A stretch of 64,000 nucleotides of DNA from a bacterium (GTDB lineage: Bacteria > Krumholzibacteriota > Krumholzibacteriia > LZORAL124-64-63), in the NCBI GenBank assembly GCA_016719645.1, contig JADJYS010000006.1:124001-188000 (forward strand). Reading direction: 5' to 3'. The position numbers and the translations under genes are program-made. Below are positions 8,384 through 17,519 of the stretch, one piece after another. Below the pieces are notes generated by a model, which saw nothing but the letters and a program-made list of their open reading frames with translations, had not been told where the DNA came from and ran no database searches. Every line of letters starts with the position of its first letter. Position 1 is the first letter of the stretch.

Positions 8384-9584
8384 TCAGATCCGCGCGAACG
8401 CCTGTGCGAGGTCCGCGATGATGTCCTCGGGGTCCTCGAGCCCCACCGACAGCCGCACCATCGCCGGGTCGATGCCCACCTTCAGCAGGTCCTCCTCGGA
8501 GTAGGTGCTGTGGGTCATCGTGGCGGGATGCTCGATGAGGGTGTCCACGTCCCCGAGGCTCACCGCCAGGGTGCACAGCTCCACGCTGTTCATCACCGTG
8601 CGGCCGGCGTCGCGGCCGCCCGCGATCAGGAAGCTGATCAGGCCGCCGAAGCCGGTCTGCTGCCGCTTCGCCAGCTCGTGCTGGGGGTGCGAGGGCAGGC
8701 CGGGGTAGACCACGCGCGTCACCTTGGGGTGCTTCTCCAGCCACTTCGCCACCACCATCGCGTTCTCGCCGTGCTGGCGGACGCGCACCGCGAGGGTCTT
8801 CAGCCCGCGGATCAGCAGCCAGGCGTTGAAGGGGCTGATGCAGCCGCCGATGTCGCGCAGGGTCTCGAAGCGGGCGCGGGTGATGAACTCGGACGAGCCC
8901 ACCAGGATGCCGGCGATCGCGTCGCCGTGGCCGCCGATGTACTTCGTCGCGCTGTGCAGCACGATGTCGGCGCCCATCTCCAGCGGCCGCTGCAGCACCG
9001 GCGTGCAGAACGTGTTGTCCACCAGCAGCGGGATGCCGCGCCGGCGCGCGATCGCGGCCACCGCGGGCAGGTCGGTCAGCACCAGCGTGGGGTTGGCGGG
9101 CGTCTCGACGTAGAGCAGCTTCGTGGCCGGGGTGATCGCGCGCTCGAAGTTGGCGGGGTCGGTGGCGTCGACCTCCGCGACCGCGATGCCGAGGCGCGGC
9201 AGCGTGTGGGTGAACAGCTGGTGGGTGCCGCCGTAGAGGGTGTCGCCCGAGACGATGTGGTCCCCGCTGCCGCACAGGGTCAGCACGGCGGTGGTGCAGG
9301 CGGCCATGCCGCTGGCCAGGGCCAGGGCGGCCTCGCCGCCCTCCAGCGCCGCCAGGCGGCACTCGAGGGCCTCCTGGGTGGGGTTGCCCAGGCGCGTGTA
9401 CAGGAAGCCGTCGTTCTCCCCCGGCGAAGATGGCGGCGCCGTGCTCGGCGCTCTCGAAGGCGAAGGTCGAGGTCTGGACGATGGGGACCGAGACCGGCCG
9501 GGCCGTGCGCCAGCGGCCGTCCGAGACGTGGCCGTGGCCGTGGATGCAGCGCGTCTGGAAGCCGTAGCTCTTCTTGTCGGACAT
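8384..9584 (-). CDS. Cystathionine gamma-synthase / methionine gamma-lyase family enzyme, one frameshift
   Basis: A PLP enzyme of the Cys/Met metabolism family. It shows YTRLGNPTQ (R contacts PLP phosphate), the ALASGMAA loop, VDNTFCTPVLQRP, the PLP lysine in HSATKYIGGHGD, and C-terminal SVGLEDPEDII. The first 50 residues (MSDKKSYGFQTRCIHGH...) are in a different frame from the rest. Removing one base from the five-C run at 9418-9422 restores FAGENDGFLYTRLGNP, as expected. The start at 9584 has a G-rich site upstream. The family includes synthase and lyase activities; sequence alone does not settle which. The gene is convergent with the protease gene and divergent from the ABC operon. Confidence 0.85.
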
Positions 9585-9719
9585 GGGTCCCCCCGCCTTC
9601 CGGGCGATCCGGGCGGGATTGCGCTTGCAATCTCCCGCCGCCCTGGAACAATGGGCCGGTCGCGACGTAGGAGCCCGCCGCAGACGTCGGCAACGTCCCG
9701 CAGAATACCAGGATTCAAG

Positions 9720-10682
9720 ATGGAAGCCACCAAGACCGCTGTCAAACCCGCCGCCGCGGCCATCGCCGTGCGGGACTTGACGTTCGCCTACGCGGCGGCG
9801 CCGGTCCTGCAGGACGTCAGCTTCGGCCTGGAGAAGCGGGCCGTGGGCCTGCTCGGCCCCAACGGCTCCGGCAAGACCACGCTGCTGCGGGCCCTGCTCG
9901 GCCACCTGCCGCTGAAGCGGGGAGCCGTCTCGGTCATGGGCTGCGACATGGCGCGCGACCCCCGCGGCGCCCGCCGCCGGCTCGGCTGGATGCCCGAGCG
10001 CGGCGGCATCCTGCCCGGCATGAGCGGCGTCGCCATGGTGGCCTACCTGGGCGAGCTCGGCGGCATGCCGCCGACCGACGCCCTGCAGCGGGCCCACGAG
10101 GTCCTGAACTACGTCGGCCTCGCCGACGAGCGCTACCGCGAGGCCGACACCTACAGCCAGGGCATGCGCCAGCGCCTGAAGCTGGCCCAGGCCCTGGTCC
10201 ACGACCCCGACTGGCTGCTGCTGGACGAGCCGACCAGCGGCCTGGACCCCCGCGGCCGCGTCAGCATGCTCGAACTGATGCGCGACCTGGCGGCGCACAA
10301 GGGCTTCGGGATCATCCTGTCGACCCACCTGCTGGCCGACGTGCGCGAGGTCTGCCAGGAGATCCTGGTCCTGCGCCAGGGCCGCCTGCTGAGCCACGGC
10401 CGCGTCGAGGCGGCGCCGCCCGGGGCGACCGCGCAGTTCCTGGTCGAGGGTTTCGGCGACGAGCCCGCGTTCCAGGCCGCGCTGCGGGACGCGGGCCTCG
10501 AGGCCGTGCGCCGCGAGCGGCTGCTGGAGATCACCGCCCCGGCCGACGCCGGCGCCCGCCTGGTGCTGGCGGCCGCCTCGGCCAGCGGCTTCGCGCTGCG
10601 CCGCCTGCAGCCGCGCCGCGAGACGCTCGAGGACCTGTTCTACCAGCTCGTCGACGACGCCGACGACGCGCGCAAGGACTGA
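9720..10682 (+). CDS. ABC transporter ATP-binding protein
   Basis: A 320-residue ABC ATPase. It has Walker A GPNGSGKTT near residue 46, a Q-loop region ending in ERGGILPGMSG, signature TYSQGMRQRLKLAQAL, Walker B WLLLDEPTSGLDP and an H-loop in LSTHLLADV. A C-terminal domain of about 90 residues resembles those of CcmA/NosF-type exporters. The open frame extends far upstream, but ATG 9720 with an AGG site is the sensible start. It is one base from the downstream permease gene and forms the first half of a duplicated ATPase-permease set (9720-13353). Substrate unknown. Confidence 0.9.
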   Translation: MEATKTAVKPAAAAIAVRDLTFAYAAAPVLQDVSFGLEKRAVGLLGPNGSGKTTLLRALLGHLPLKRGAVSVMGCDMARDPRGARRRLGWMPERGGILPGMSGVAMVAYLGELGGMPPTDALQRAHEVLNYVGLADERYREADTYSQGMRQRLKLAQALVHDPDWLLLDEPTSGLDPRGRVSMLELMRDLAAHKGFGIILSTHLLADVREVCQEILVLRQGRLLSHGRVEAAPPGATAQFLVEGFGDEPAFQAALRDAGLEAVRRERLLEITAPADAGARLVLAAASASGFALRRLQPRRETLEDLFYQLVDDADDARKD

Positions 10683-10683
10683 C

Positions 10684-11535
10684 ATGCCCGTCTACGAACG
10701 CGGATACCGTCCCTGGGAGCACAGCGGCCGCCGCGCGCGCGCGCCCTGGTGGACGATCGCGCGGCGCGGCATCGCCGAGCCGCTGAAGAGCCGCCGCCTG
10801 CTGTTCCTGCTGGCGGTCGCCTGGGTGCCGGCCATCGTCAAGGGCGGCATCCTCTACTTCACCTTCCAGATGGGCGAGCTGTCGCGCCTGATCGGCGGCA
10901 AGTGGACCGACATCGGGCCGCGCGGCTTCCTGACCTACCTGGGCTGGCAGTCGCCGTTCGTGCTGATCCTGCTGGCGATCGTCGGCTCGGGCCTGATCAG
11001 CCGCGACCGCCGCGAGAACGGCCTCGCCCTGTACCTGGCGCGGCCCCTGGGCGTGCGCGACTACGTCCTGGGCAAGGGCGCGGTGGTGATGTTCTACTAC
11101 TTCGCCGTGACGCTGCTGCCCGTCTGGGCGCTGTGCCTGTTCGGCTACCTGGTGACCAGCGGCGCGACCGGGATGCAGATGCTCCTGCTGATCCCCCTGC
11201 AGGCGCTGGCCTACTGCCTGGTGACCGGCGCCGGCTTCACGCTGGTGCTGCTGGCCCTCTCCTCGGTCGGCCAGCGCACGGTGTTCGTCGCCCTGTGGTG
11301 GGTGCTGCTCTACGCCGGCACCGACGGGCTGGCGGAGATCATGTCGCTGTTCAGCCCCGGCCTGCAGATCCTCAACTTCCCCGGCCAGTTCCTCAACGCG
11401 GGCATCGTCTTCTTCGGCGGCGAACCGCTGTGCGAGGTGCCGCCGGCGGCGAGCCTGCTGGTCGTGCTGGCCTACGCGGCCCTGGGCGCCTGGGTGCTGC
11501 GGCGGCGGATCAAGCCCGTGGAGGTGGTGGCGTGA
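10684..11535 (+). CDS. ABC-2 type transporter permease
   Basis: A 283-residue protein with about six hydrophobic segments. The cytoplasmic N-terminus reads MPVYERGYRPWEHSGRRARA, a pattern common in NosY-like ABC-2 permeases. A conserved RDRRENGLALYLARPLG segment sits between membrane helices 2 and 3. It follows its ATPase by one base and its stop overlaps the next ATPase start (GTGA), so the four genes 9720-13353 are one operon. It probably forms the membrane half of an exporter with the 9720 product. Confidence 0.85.
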   Translation: MPVYERGYRPWEHSGRRARAPWWTIARRGIAEPLKSRRLLFLLAVAWVPAIVKGGILYFTFQMGELSRLIGGKWTDIGPRGFLTYLGWQSPFVLILLAIVGSGLISRDRRENGLALYLARPLGVRDYVLGKGAVVMFYYFAVTLLPVWALCLFGYLVTSGATGMQMLLLIPLQALAYCLVTGAGFTLVLLALSSVGQRTVFVALWWVLLYAGTDGLAEIMSLFSPGLQILNFPGQFLNAGIVFFGGEPLCEVPPAASLLVVLAYAALGAWVLRRRIKPVEVVA

Positions 11536-12476
11536 ACGTCGCACCCGCGTCCGCCGCCGCCGTCCTGCAGGCGCAGCGGGTCAGCAAGTGGTTCGGCGAG
11601 GTCATCGCCGTCAACGACTGCACGCTCGCCCTGGGGCCCGGCGTGACCGGGCTGCTGGGCCTCAACGGCGCCGGCAAGACGACCCTGTTCAAGATGCTGT
11701 CGGGCCTGATCACGCCCAGCCAGGGGGAGGTGCTCATCCGCGGGCACCGCCTGCGCCGCGACGTGGGCCTGTTCCGCCGCGTGGGCTTCTGCCCCGAGAG
11801 CGACGCGCTGTTCGACTGGCTGACCGGGCGCGAGTTCCTGCGGCTCATGGTCCGGCTGATGGGCTACGACGGGACGGAGGTGGACGCGCGCGCCGGGCGC
11901 GCGCTGGACCTGGTGCACCTCGGCGACGCCGCCGACCGGCGCATCGGCGCCTACTCCAAGGGCATGCGGCAGAAGATCAAGATGGCCCAGGCCCTGGCCC
12001 ACGATCCCGAGATCGTGTTCCTGGACGAGCCGCTCAACGGCATGGACCCCGTGTCGCGGCGGGAGATCGTCGCGCTGGTGCAGCGCCTGGGCGACGAGGG
12101 GCGCTGCGTGGTGGTGTCGAGCCACATCCTGCCCGAGATCGAGACCATGACCCGCTCCATCGTCCTGATCCACCGCGGCAAGCTCATGGCCGAGGGCGAC
12201 ATCACCGAGATCCGCGACGCGATCCACGACCGGCCCACCATCGTGGCGCTCACCTCGCCGCAGGCGCGGCGCCTGGCGTCGTCGCTGGCCGGGCGCGACC
12301 TGGTGCGCGGGGTCGAGATCGACGAGTTCGGCCGCGTCGTGGCGCGCACCGACCACGCCGTCAACTTCTACCGCGAGCTGCCGGGCTGGCTGCTGGCGGA
12401 GTCCCTGCCCGTCGACGAGATCGAGACCCTCGACGACAACCTGCAGGCGGTCTTCGACTATCTGGTGGGAGGGTGA
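11532..12476 (+). CDS. ABC transporter ATP-binding protein
   Basis: A 314-residue ABC ATPase with Walker A LNGAGKTTLF, signature AYSKGMRQKIKMAQAL, Walker B IVFLDEPLNGMDP and H-loop VSSHILPEIE. The GTG at 11532 overlaps the preceding TGA. The open frame continues far upstream, but that part is a shadow of the permease gene. The C-terminal domain of about 85 residues differs from the 9720 ATPase, so the two ATPases are diverged paralogues rather than a recent duplication. It is paired with the permease that begins one base after its stop. Confidence 0.9.
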   Translation: MNVAPASAAAVLQAQRVSKWFGEVIAVNDCTLALGPGVTGLLGLNGAGKTTLFKMLSGLITPSQGEVLIRGHRLRRDVGLFRRVGFCPESDALFDWLTGREFLRLMVRLMGYDGTEVDARAGRALDLVHLGDAADRRIGAYSKGMRQKIKMAQALAHDPEIVFLDEPLNGMDPVSRREIVALVQRLGDEGRCVVVSSHILPEIETMTRSIVLIHRGKLMAEGDITEIRDAIHDRPTIVALTSPQARRLASSLAGRDLVRGVEIDEFGRVVARTDHAVNFYRELPGWLLAESLPVDEIETLDDNLQAVFDYLVGG

Positions 12477-12477
12477 G

Positions 12478-13353
12478 ATGAGCTTCGCCGCACCGCCCGC
12501 CGCCGCGGGCGCCGCCGCCGGGAACGACCGGGCCGGGAACGACCGCCCGCTGGGCCTGGCCGTCTCGGCCTACTGGATCGCGTTCTTCTCCTACCGCGAG
12601 ATGGTGCGCCGCCGGCGCATCCTCTCGGTGGGGCTGCTGATGCTGCTGCCGGTGGTGCTGGCGGTGGCGTGGCGGCTCCTGGACCGCGAGGGCGCGATCC
12701 CGCCGGAGCTGCTGCTGGCCAACCTCAGCGGCATGGTCTACATCCACTTCATGGTCGCGGTCGTCTCGCTGGCCTTCGGCCTGTCGGCCATCGGCGAGAG
12801 CGCCGACGAGGGCACCATCATCTACTACTGGACCCGGCCCCTGCGCCGCGAGGCCATCTACCTGGGCCGCCTGGTGGCGGCGCAGGCGGTGGCCGGGCTG
12901 CTGGTGGCGGGGTCGCTGGTCGCGGCCTTCCTGGTGATGACGGTGGGCAACTTCGGGATCATCACGCTGGACTTCCTGAAGCTCTACGTGAGCGCCTGCC
13001 TGGTCATCCTCTTCGGCGCGGTGGTCTACACGGCCATCTTCGCCGCCGTGGGCACCGGGCTCAAGAAGCCCATGCTGCCGGCCATCCTGTTCGCGTTCGG
13101 CTGGGAGTCCATCGGCGGCAACGCGCCGCTGCGGCTGCAGGAGCTGACGGTGGTCTTCCACCTGCGCAACCTGCTGCACAACACGGCGGCCTCGACCGGC
13201 AGCATGCCCAACCTGCTGCAGGAGCTGAAGGTCATGCTCCTGCACGAGGTGCCGCCCTCCCCGGGGCACTCCTTCCTGGTGCTGCTGGCCACGGCGGCGG
13301 CCGCGTTCGCCGCGGGCTGCTGGCTGCTGCGGCGCAAGGAGATCTTCCGCTGA
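12478..13353 (+). CDS. ABC-2 type transporter permease
   Basis: A 291-residue protein with about six hydrophobic segments. After a Pro/Ala-rich N-terminus it has WIAFFSYREMVRRRR, a first membrane helix, and GESADEGTIIYYWTRPLRREAIYLGR, the cytosolic loop typical of ABC-2 permeases of the NosY/YhgE kind. It is the last gene of the four-gene exporter operon. A single recognisable promoter for the next unit starts 10 bases after its stop. Confidence 0.85.
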   Translation: MSFAAPPAAAGAAAGNDRAGNDRPLGLAVSAYWIAFFSYREMVRRRRILSVGLLMLLPVVLAVAWRLLDREGAIPPELLLANLSGMVYIHFMVAVVSLAFGLSAIGESADEGTIIYYWTRPLRREAIYLGRLVAAQAVAGLLVAGSLVAAFLVMTVGNFGIITLDFLKLYVSACLVILFGAVVYTAIFAAVGTGLKKPMLPAILFAFGWESIGGNAPLRLQELTVVFHLRNLLHNTAASTGSMPNLLQELKVMLLHEVPPSPGHSFLVLLATAAAAFAAGCWLLRRKEIFR

Positions 13354-13362
13354 GCGCCCGGT

Positions 13363-13391
13363 TTGACAGGCGTCGCGGGCGGTGCTAGCGT
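13363..13391 (+). promoter_or_regulatory. Promoter of the M16 peptidase pair
   Basis: TTGACA (13363-13368), a 17-base spacer and TAGCGT (13386-13391) lie about 125 bases before the first M16 gene. The -35 is perfect. The -10 has the TAGNNT form seen at other promoters in this window. Confidence 0.6.
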
Positions 13392-13517
13392 GCGGGGGGT
13401 TTCCCGCCGCGATCCACCCTGAGCGACATTGTGCAGGCCCGGCGCCGCCGGGCGAGTTCGAGGCTGCCCCGCCGCCGCGCCCGCGTCGCGGCGACGGGGT
13501 CAACAGTTGGAGGCGTC

Positions 13518-15029
13518 ATGTCCGTGATCCGCAAGACCCTGGTCCTGGCCGCCGTCCTGGCCGTGGCGCTGGGCGCCGTGGCGGCGTCGGCCGAGGGCTA
13601 CCAGGACCTCAAGGAGCAGGTGAGGGAGTTCACCCTGCCCAACGGCATCCATTTCATCGTGCTCGAGCGCCACGACGTGCCGGTGTTCTCGTTCAACACC
13701 TACGTGAGCGTCGGCAGCGCCCAGGAGGTCACGGGCATCACGGGCATCGCCCACATCCTGGAGCACATGGCGTTCAAGGGGACCGCCGAGATCGGCACCA
13801 CCGACGCCAAGAAGGAAGCCCAGGCCATGAAGGCCGAGGACGCGGCCTTCGCCGCGCTGAAGGCCGAGCGCCTGAAGGGCGACCGCGCCGACCCGGCGAA
13901 GCTGGCCGAGCTGGAGCAGGCCTTCACCGCCGCCAAGGACGCGGCCCGCGCCTTCGTCGTCAGCAACGAGTTCGGGCAGATCGTCGAGAACAACGGCGGC
14001 CGCGGCATGAACGCCGGCACCGGCACCGACGACACCAGCTACATGTACAGCCTGCCGAGCAACCGGCTGGAGCTGTGGGCCTACCTCGAGGGCACGCGCA
14101 TGTCGCGCCCCGTGCTGCGCGAGTTCTACACCGAGAAGGACGGCCCGGTGACCGAGGAGCGCCGCATGCGCACCGAGAACAGCCCGATCGGCATGCTCAT
14201 CGAGCAGTTCCAGAACCTGGCCTTCATGGCCCACCCCTACCACCACTCGACCATCGGCTGGATGACGGACCTCAACACGATCACCCGCCAGGACTGCGAG
14301 ACCTTCTACCGGACCCACTACGTGGGCCGCAACATGACGGTGGCCGTGGTCGGCGACGTCGACTTCGACGAGGTCAAGCGGCTGGCCGGGAAGTACTTCA
14401 GCGGCGTGTCGGCCGCCGAGCCGCCGGTGATCGAGACCTTCGACGCCCCGCAGAAGGGCGAGCGCCGCATGGTGATCGAGGACGAGTCGCAGCCCTTCTA
14501 CGTCTGCGGCTACCACATCGGCAACTGGGCCCACGCCGACGCCGCGGTCTACGACGCCATCGCCGACATCCTCGGCCAGGGGCGCACCAGCCGCCTTTAC
14601 GAGCGCCTGGTCAAGCAGGACAAGTCGGCGGTCCAGGCCTTCAGCTTCGCCGGCTACCCCGGCGACAAGTACCCGACCCTGCTGGCCGTGCTGGGGATGC
14701 CCGCCAAGGACGTCACCGCCGAGCAGCTCGAGGCCGCGGTGTTCGAGGAGATCCAGCGGCTCGTGGACGGCGGCGTGACGGAGCAGGAGCTGGCGGGCGT
14801 GAAGCGCCGCGCCCGCGCCAACTTCGTGCGCTCGCTGGAGGGCAACATGGGCCTGGCCGCCCAGCTGTCCGAGTACCAGGGCAAGCAGGGCGACTGGCGC
14901 CGCATGTTCTCCCAGCTCGAGGCCATCGACGCGGTGACCGTGCAGGACGTGCAGCGCGTCGCCGCCGAGATCTTCGTCCCCAACAACCGCACGGTTGCCT
15001 TCATCAAGACGGTCGAGGCCGCCAACTGA
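13518..15029 (+). CDS. M16 family zinc peptidase (active subunit)
   Basis: A 503-residue exported pitrilysin-type protease. A signal peptide (to about ASA-EGY, residue 25) is followed by the inverted zinc motif HILEH (H79, E82, H83), with the third ligand glutamate expected downstream in the TEERRMRTEN region. A mid-protein GRTSRLYERLV segment is typical of M16B. About 65 residues of charged helix lie between the zinc motif and NNGGRGMNAGTGTD, which is an M16 landmark. GGAGG precedes ATG 13518. The next gene encodes an M16 protein without the zinc motif, so the two probably form a heterodimer in the periplasm. Confidence 0.9.
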   Translation: MSVIRKTLVLAAVLAVALGAVAASAEGYQDLKEQVREFTLPNGIHFIVLERHDVPVFSFNTYVSVGSAQEVTGITGIAHILEHMAFKGTAEIGTTDAKKEAQAMKAEDAAFAALKAERLKGDRADPAKLAELEQAFTAAKDAARAFVVSNEFGQIVENNGGRGMNAGTGTDDTSYMYSLPSNRLELWAYLEGTRMSRPVLREFYTEKDGPVTEERRMRTENSPIGMLIEQFQNLAFMAHPYHHSTIGWMTDLNTITRQDCETFYRTHYVGRNMTVAVVGDVDFDEVKRLAGKYFSGVSAAEPPVIETFDAPQKGERRMVIEDESQPFYVCGYHIGNWAHADAAVYDAIADILGQGRTSRLYERLVKQDKSAVQAFSFAGYPGDKYPTLLAVLGMPAKDVTAEQLEAAVFEEIQRLVDGGVTEQELAGVKRRARANFVRSLEGNMGLAAQLSEYQGKQGDWRRMFSQLEAIDAVTVQDVQRVAAEIFVPNNRTVAFIKTVEAAN

Positions 15030-15067
15030 CGCGACATCCGCGTCGCGCCATGGAAAGGAGACTGGTC

Positions 15068-17203
15068 ATGAAGCGAATCCTGAAGACGGCGGCCCCGGTC
15101 CTGCTGCTGCTCGCGGCGGTGGCCCTGGCTGCGCCCGCGCTCGCGGCCCGCAGCAAGCCGTGGGAGAAGATCAAGACGCCGGCCCTGGGCGAGATCCGCC
15201 TGCCCGACTACCAGCGCGTGCAGCTGGACAACGGCATGGTGCTCTACCTGGCCGAGGACCACGAGCTGCCGATGATCGAACTGTCGGCCACCATCCGCGC
15301 CGGCCAGATCTACGAGCCCGAGGGCAAGACGGGCCTGGCCGCGCTCACCGGCGAGGTCCTGCGCACCGGCGGCACCGCCAGCTGGTCGGGCGACGAGATC
15401 GACGAGAAGATGGAGTCCCTCGGCGCCGCGGTCGAGACCTACGTCGCCGAGTACACCGCCGGCGCCTACCTGTCGGCCCTGACCGAGGACGCCGACACGG
15501 CCCTGGCCGTCCTGGCCGAGATCCTGCGCAGCCCGCGCTTCGCCGAGGACAAGCTCGACCTGGCCAAGACCCAGCACAAGGCCGGCATCGCGCGGCGCAA
15601 CGACGAGCCGATGAGCATCGCGCAGCGCGAGTTCGCCCGCGTGATCCTCGGCCCGGACCACCCCCTGGCCCGCAACGAGGAGTACGACACCCTCGGCGCG
15701 ATCGCGCGCCAGGACCTGGCCGACTTCCACGCCGACTGGTTCGGGCCCGACCGCACCTTCCTGGTGGTGATCGGCGACTTCGACGCCGGCGCGATGATCG
15801 GGAAGATCGAGGCCGCCTTCGCCGGCTGGCCGGCCGCGCGCCGGCCCCTGCCCGCGGACCCCGTCGTGCCCGACCTGCCGCGCACCGTGAACGTCGCCCC
15901 CAAGGCCGACCTCACGCAGTCGACGGTGATCCTGGGCCACAGGGGCATCCGCAACGACGACCCGCACTACGCCGGCATCGAGGTCGCCAACCGGATCCTG
16001 GGCGGCGGCTTCGCCTCGCGCCTGTTCAACGAGGTGCGCAGCGCCCGCGGTCTGGCCTACTCCACCGGCAGCGCCGCGGGCACCGATTGGCGCCAGCCGG
16101 GCGTGTTCGTGGCCTACGCCGGCACCAAGAGCGAGTCCACCGAGCAGGCCGCGGCCGTGATGATCGAGCAGATCGAGAAGATGACGCGCGAGCCGGTGAC
16201 CGCCGAGGAGCTGCGCACCGCGGTCGACGGCATCCTCAACAGCGACGTGTTCAACTACGACTCCAAGCGCGAGGTCCTGGACCGCATGGTGCTGTTCGAG
16301 ATGAACGGCTACCCGGCGGACTTCCTGACCGGCTACCGGGCCGCGGTCCAGGCCATGACCGCCGAGCAGGTGCTCGAGGCCAGCCGGGCGGTCTGGAAGC
16401 CGGAGCGCCTGTCGGTCCTGGCGGTCGGCAACCCGGCCGACTTCGACGGCGACCTGAGCCGCTTCGGGGCCGTGAACACGATCGACATCTCGATCCCCGA
16501 GCCCAAGCTGGCGCTGGAGATCCCCGCCGCCACGCCGGAGTCCCTGGCCGCCGGCCAGAAGCTCCTGGACCGCGCGGCGGCGGCCGTCGGCGGCAAGAAG
16601 CTGGCGGACATGAAGGGCTTCGCCACCAAGCAGACGCTGGCGGCCGAGATCCAGGGCATGTCCCTGAACATCACCATGGAGACCACGATCGTCCTGCCGG
16701 ACCGCCTGAAGCTGATCCAGAAGCTGCCCTTCGGCGAGTCCACGCAGGTCCTCGACGGCGAGACGGGCTGGGTCCAGAGCCCCATGGGCGTCCAGGACAT
16801 CGAGGGCGACGACCTCGCCAAGATGCGCGACCAGATCCAGGGCGACCTGCTGATGCTGCTGCGCGACCACGCCGGCCGCACCTGCCAGGCCCTGCCGTCC
16901 GAGGAACTCGACGGCAAGACCTGCGAGCGGGTCTACATCACCGACGAGAACGGCGACTACACGCTGATGTTCCTCGACGCCGCCACCGGCCTGCCCGTGA
17001 TGGAGCAGAGCAAGGGCGAGGCGCCGATGACCGGCGAGCCGGTCACCCAGAAGGTCAAGTACGACAGCTACAAGGATTTCGGCGGGGTGCAGCGCCCGGC
17101 GACGTTCACGATCCTGTTCGACGACGAGGTCTTCGCCACGGGGCAGACCACGTCGTTCACGCTGAACCCGACGGTCGCGGCGGGGTTCTTCGCCAAGCCG
17201 TAG
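15068..17203 (+). CDS. M16 family protein lacking the zinc motif, with an extra C-terminal domain
   Basis: A 711-residue exported protein. A signal peptide ends near ALAARS (about residue 28). The first 430 residues are M16-like, with NGMVLYLAEDHELP, RNDEP, and GGGFASRLFNEVRSARGLAYS, the R/Y motif of inactive M16 subunits. Where an active enzyme has HxxEH it reads GLAALTGEVLRTGG, so it should not bind zinc. After about residue 490 comes a separate domain of about 215 residues rich in beta-strand, resembling outer-membrane lipoprotein-sorting-type domains; its role is unknown. It starts 38 bases after the active subunit and ends before a strong hairpin. Confidence 0.87.
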   Translation: MKRILKTAAPVLLLLAAVALAAPALAARSKPWEKIKTPALGEIRLPDYQRVQLDNGMVLYLAEDHELPMIELSATIRAGQIYEPEGKTGLAALTGEVLRTGGTASWSGDEIDEKMESLGAAVETYVAEYTAGAYLSALTEDADTALAVLAEILRSPRFAEDKLDLAKTQHKAGIARRNDEPMSIAQREFARVILGPDHPLARNEEYDTLGAIARQDLADFHADWFGPDRTFLVVIGDFDAGAMIGKIEAAFAGWPAARRPLPADPVVPDLPRTVNVAPKADLTQSTVILGHRGIRNDDPHYAGIEVANRILGGGFASRLFNEVRSARGLAYSTGSAAGTDWRQPGVFVAYAGTKSESTEQAAAVMIEQIEKMTREPVTAEELRTAVDGILNSDVFNYDSKREVLDRMVLFEMNGYPADFLTGYRAAVQAMTAEQVLEASRAVWKPERLSVLAVGNPADFDGDLSRFGAVNTIDISIPEPKLALEIPAATPESLAAGQKLLDRAAAAVGGKKLADMKGFATKQTLAAEIQGMSLNITMETTIVLPDRLKLIQKLPFGESTQVLDGETGWVQSPMGVQDIEGDDLAKMRDQIQGDLLMLLRDHAGRTCQALPSEELDGKTCERVYITDENGDYTLMFLDAATGLPVMEQSKGEAPMTGEPVTQKVKYDSYKDFGGVQRPATFTILFDDEVFATGQTTSFTLNPTVAAGFFAKP

Positions 17204-17228
17204 GCCGGGATTCTCCAGCCGGACAGCA

Positions 17229-17260
17229 GAAGGCGGGTGGTCGAGGGACCACCCGCCTTC
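17229..17260 (+). terminator. Terminator-like hairpin after the M16 pair
   Basis: A perfect 14-bp stem (17229-17242 with 17247-17260) and GAGG loop lie 25 bases after the stop. Only a weak T-containing tail follows. Confidence 0.65.
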
Positions 17261-17261
17261 G

Positions 17262-17519
17262 TCAGATCTTGGAAGAAGCCGCGACCAGGGTCATCCGGGT
17301 TTCCCCAGGTAGCGTGAAGCCTTGCTGTTCCGGATCGTCGCCGTTGGTTGCAGCTTCTTCGCCGTCAATTATATCAAAATCAACAGCATCATTATGATTT
17401 ATTTTGACATAATAGCGAATTGGCGCTAGGGGCGGGACCGAACAGCATAATATTTTATGAAATATACAGTTAATGATCAGTCGGGGTGCTGCAAAACGAG
17501 CGGGGCCTCGGCCAGCCAT
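17262..17519 (-). pseudogene. Possible gene remnant in an AT-rich patch
   Basis: The minus strand carries an 85-codon frame whose C-terminal 45 residues (NHNDAVDFDIIDGEEAATN..., ending VAASSKI) look like real protein, with AT-rich codons unlike every neighbour. The N-terminal half overlaps the membrane-protein gene on the same strand and looks random. No start codon or ribosome-binding site fits the protein-like part. It may be the tail of a decayed or transferred gene, or chance. I do not recognise the sequence. Confidence 0.25.
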
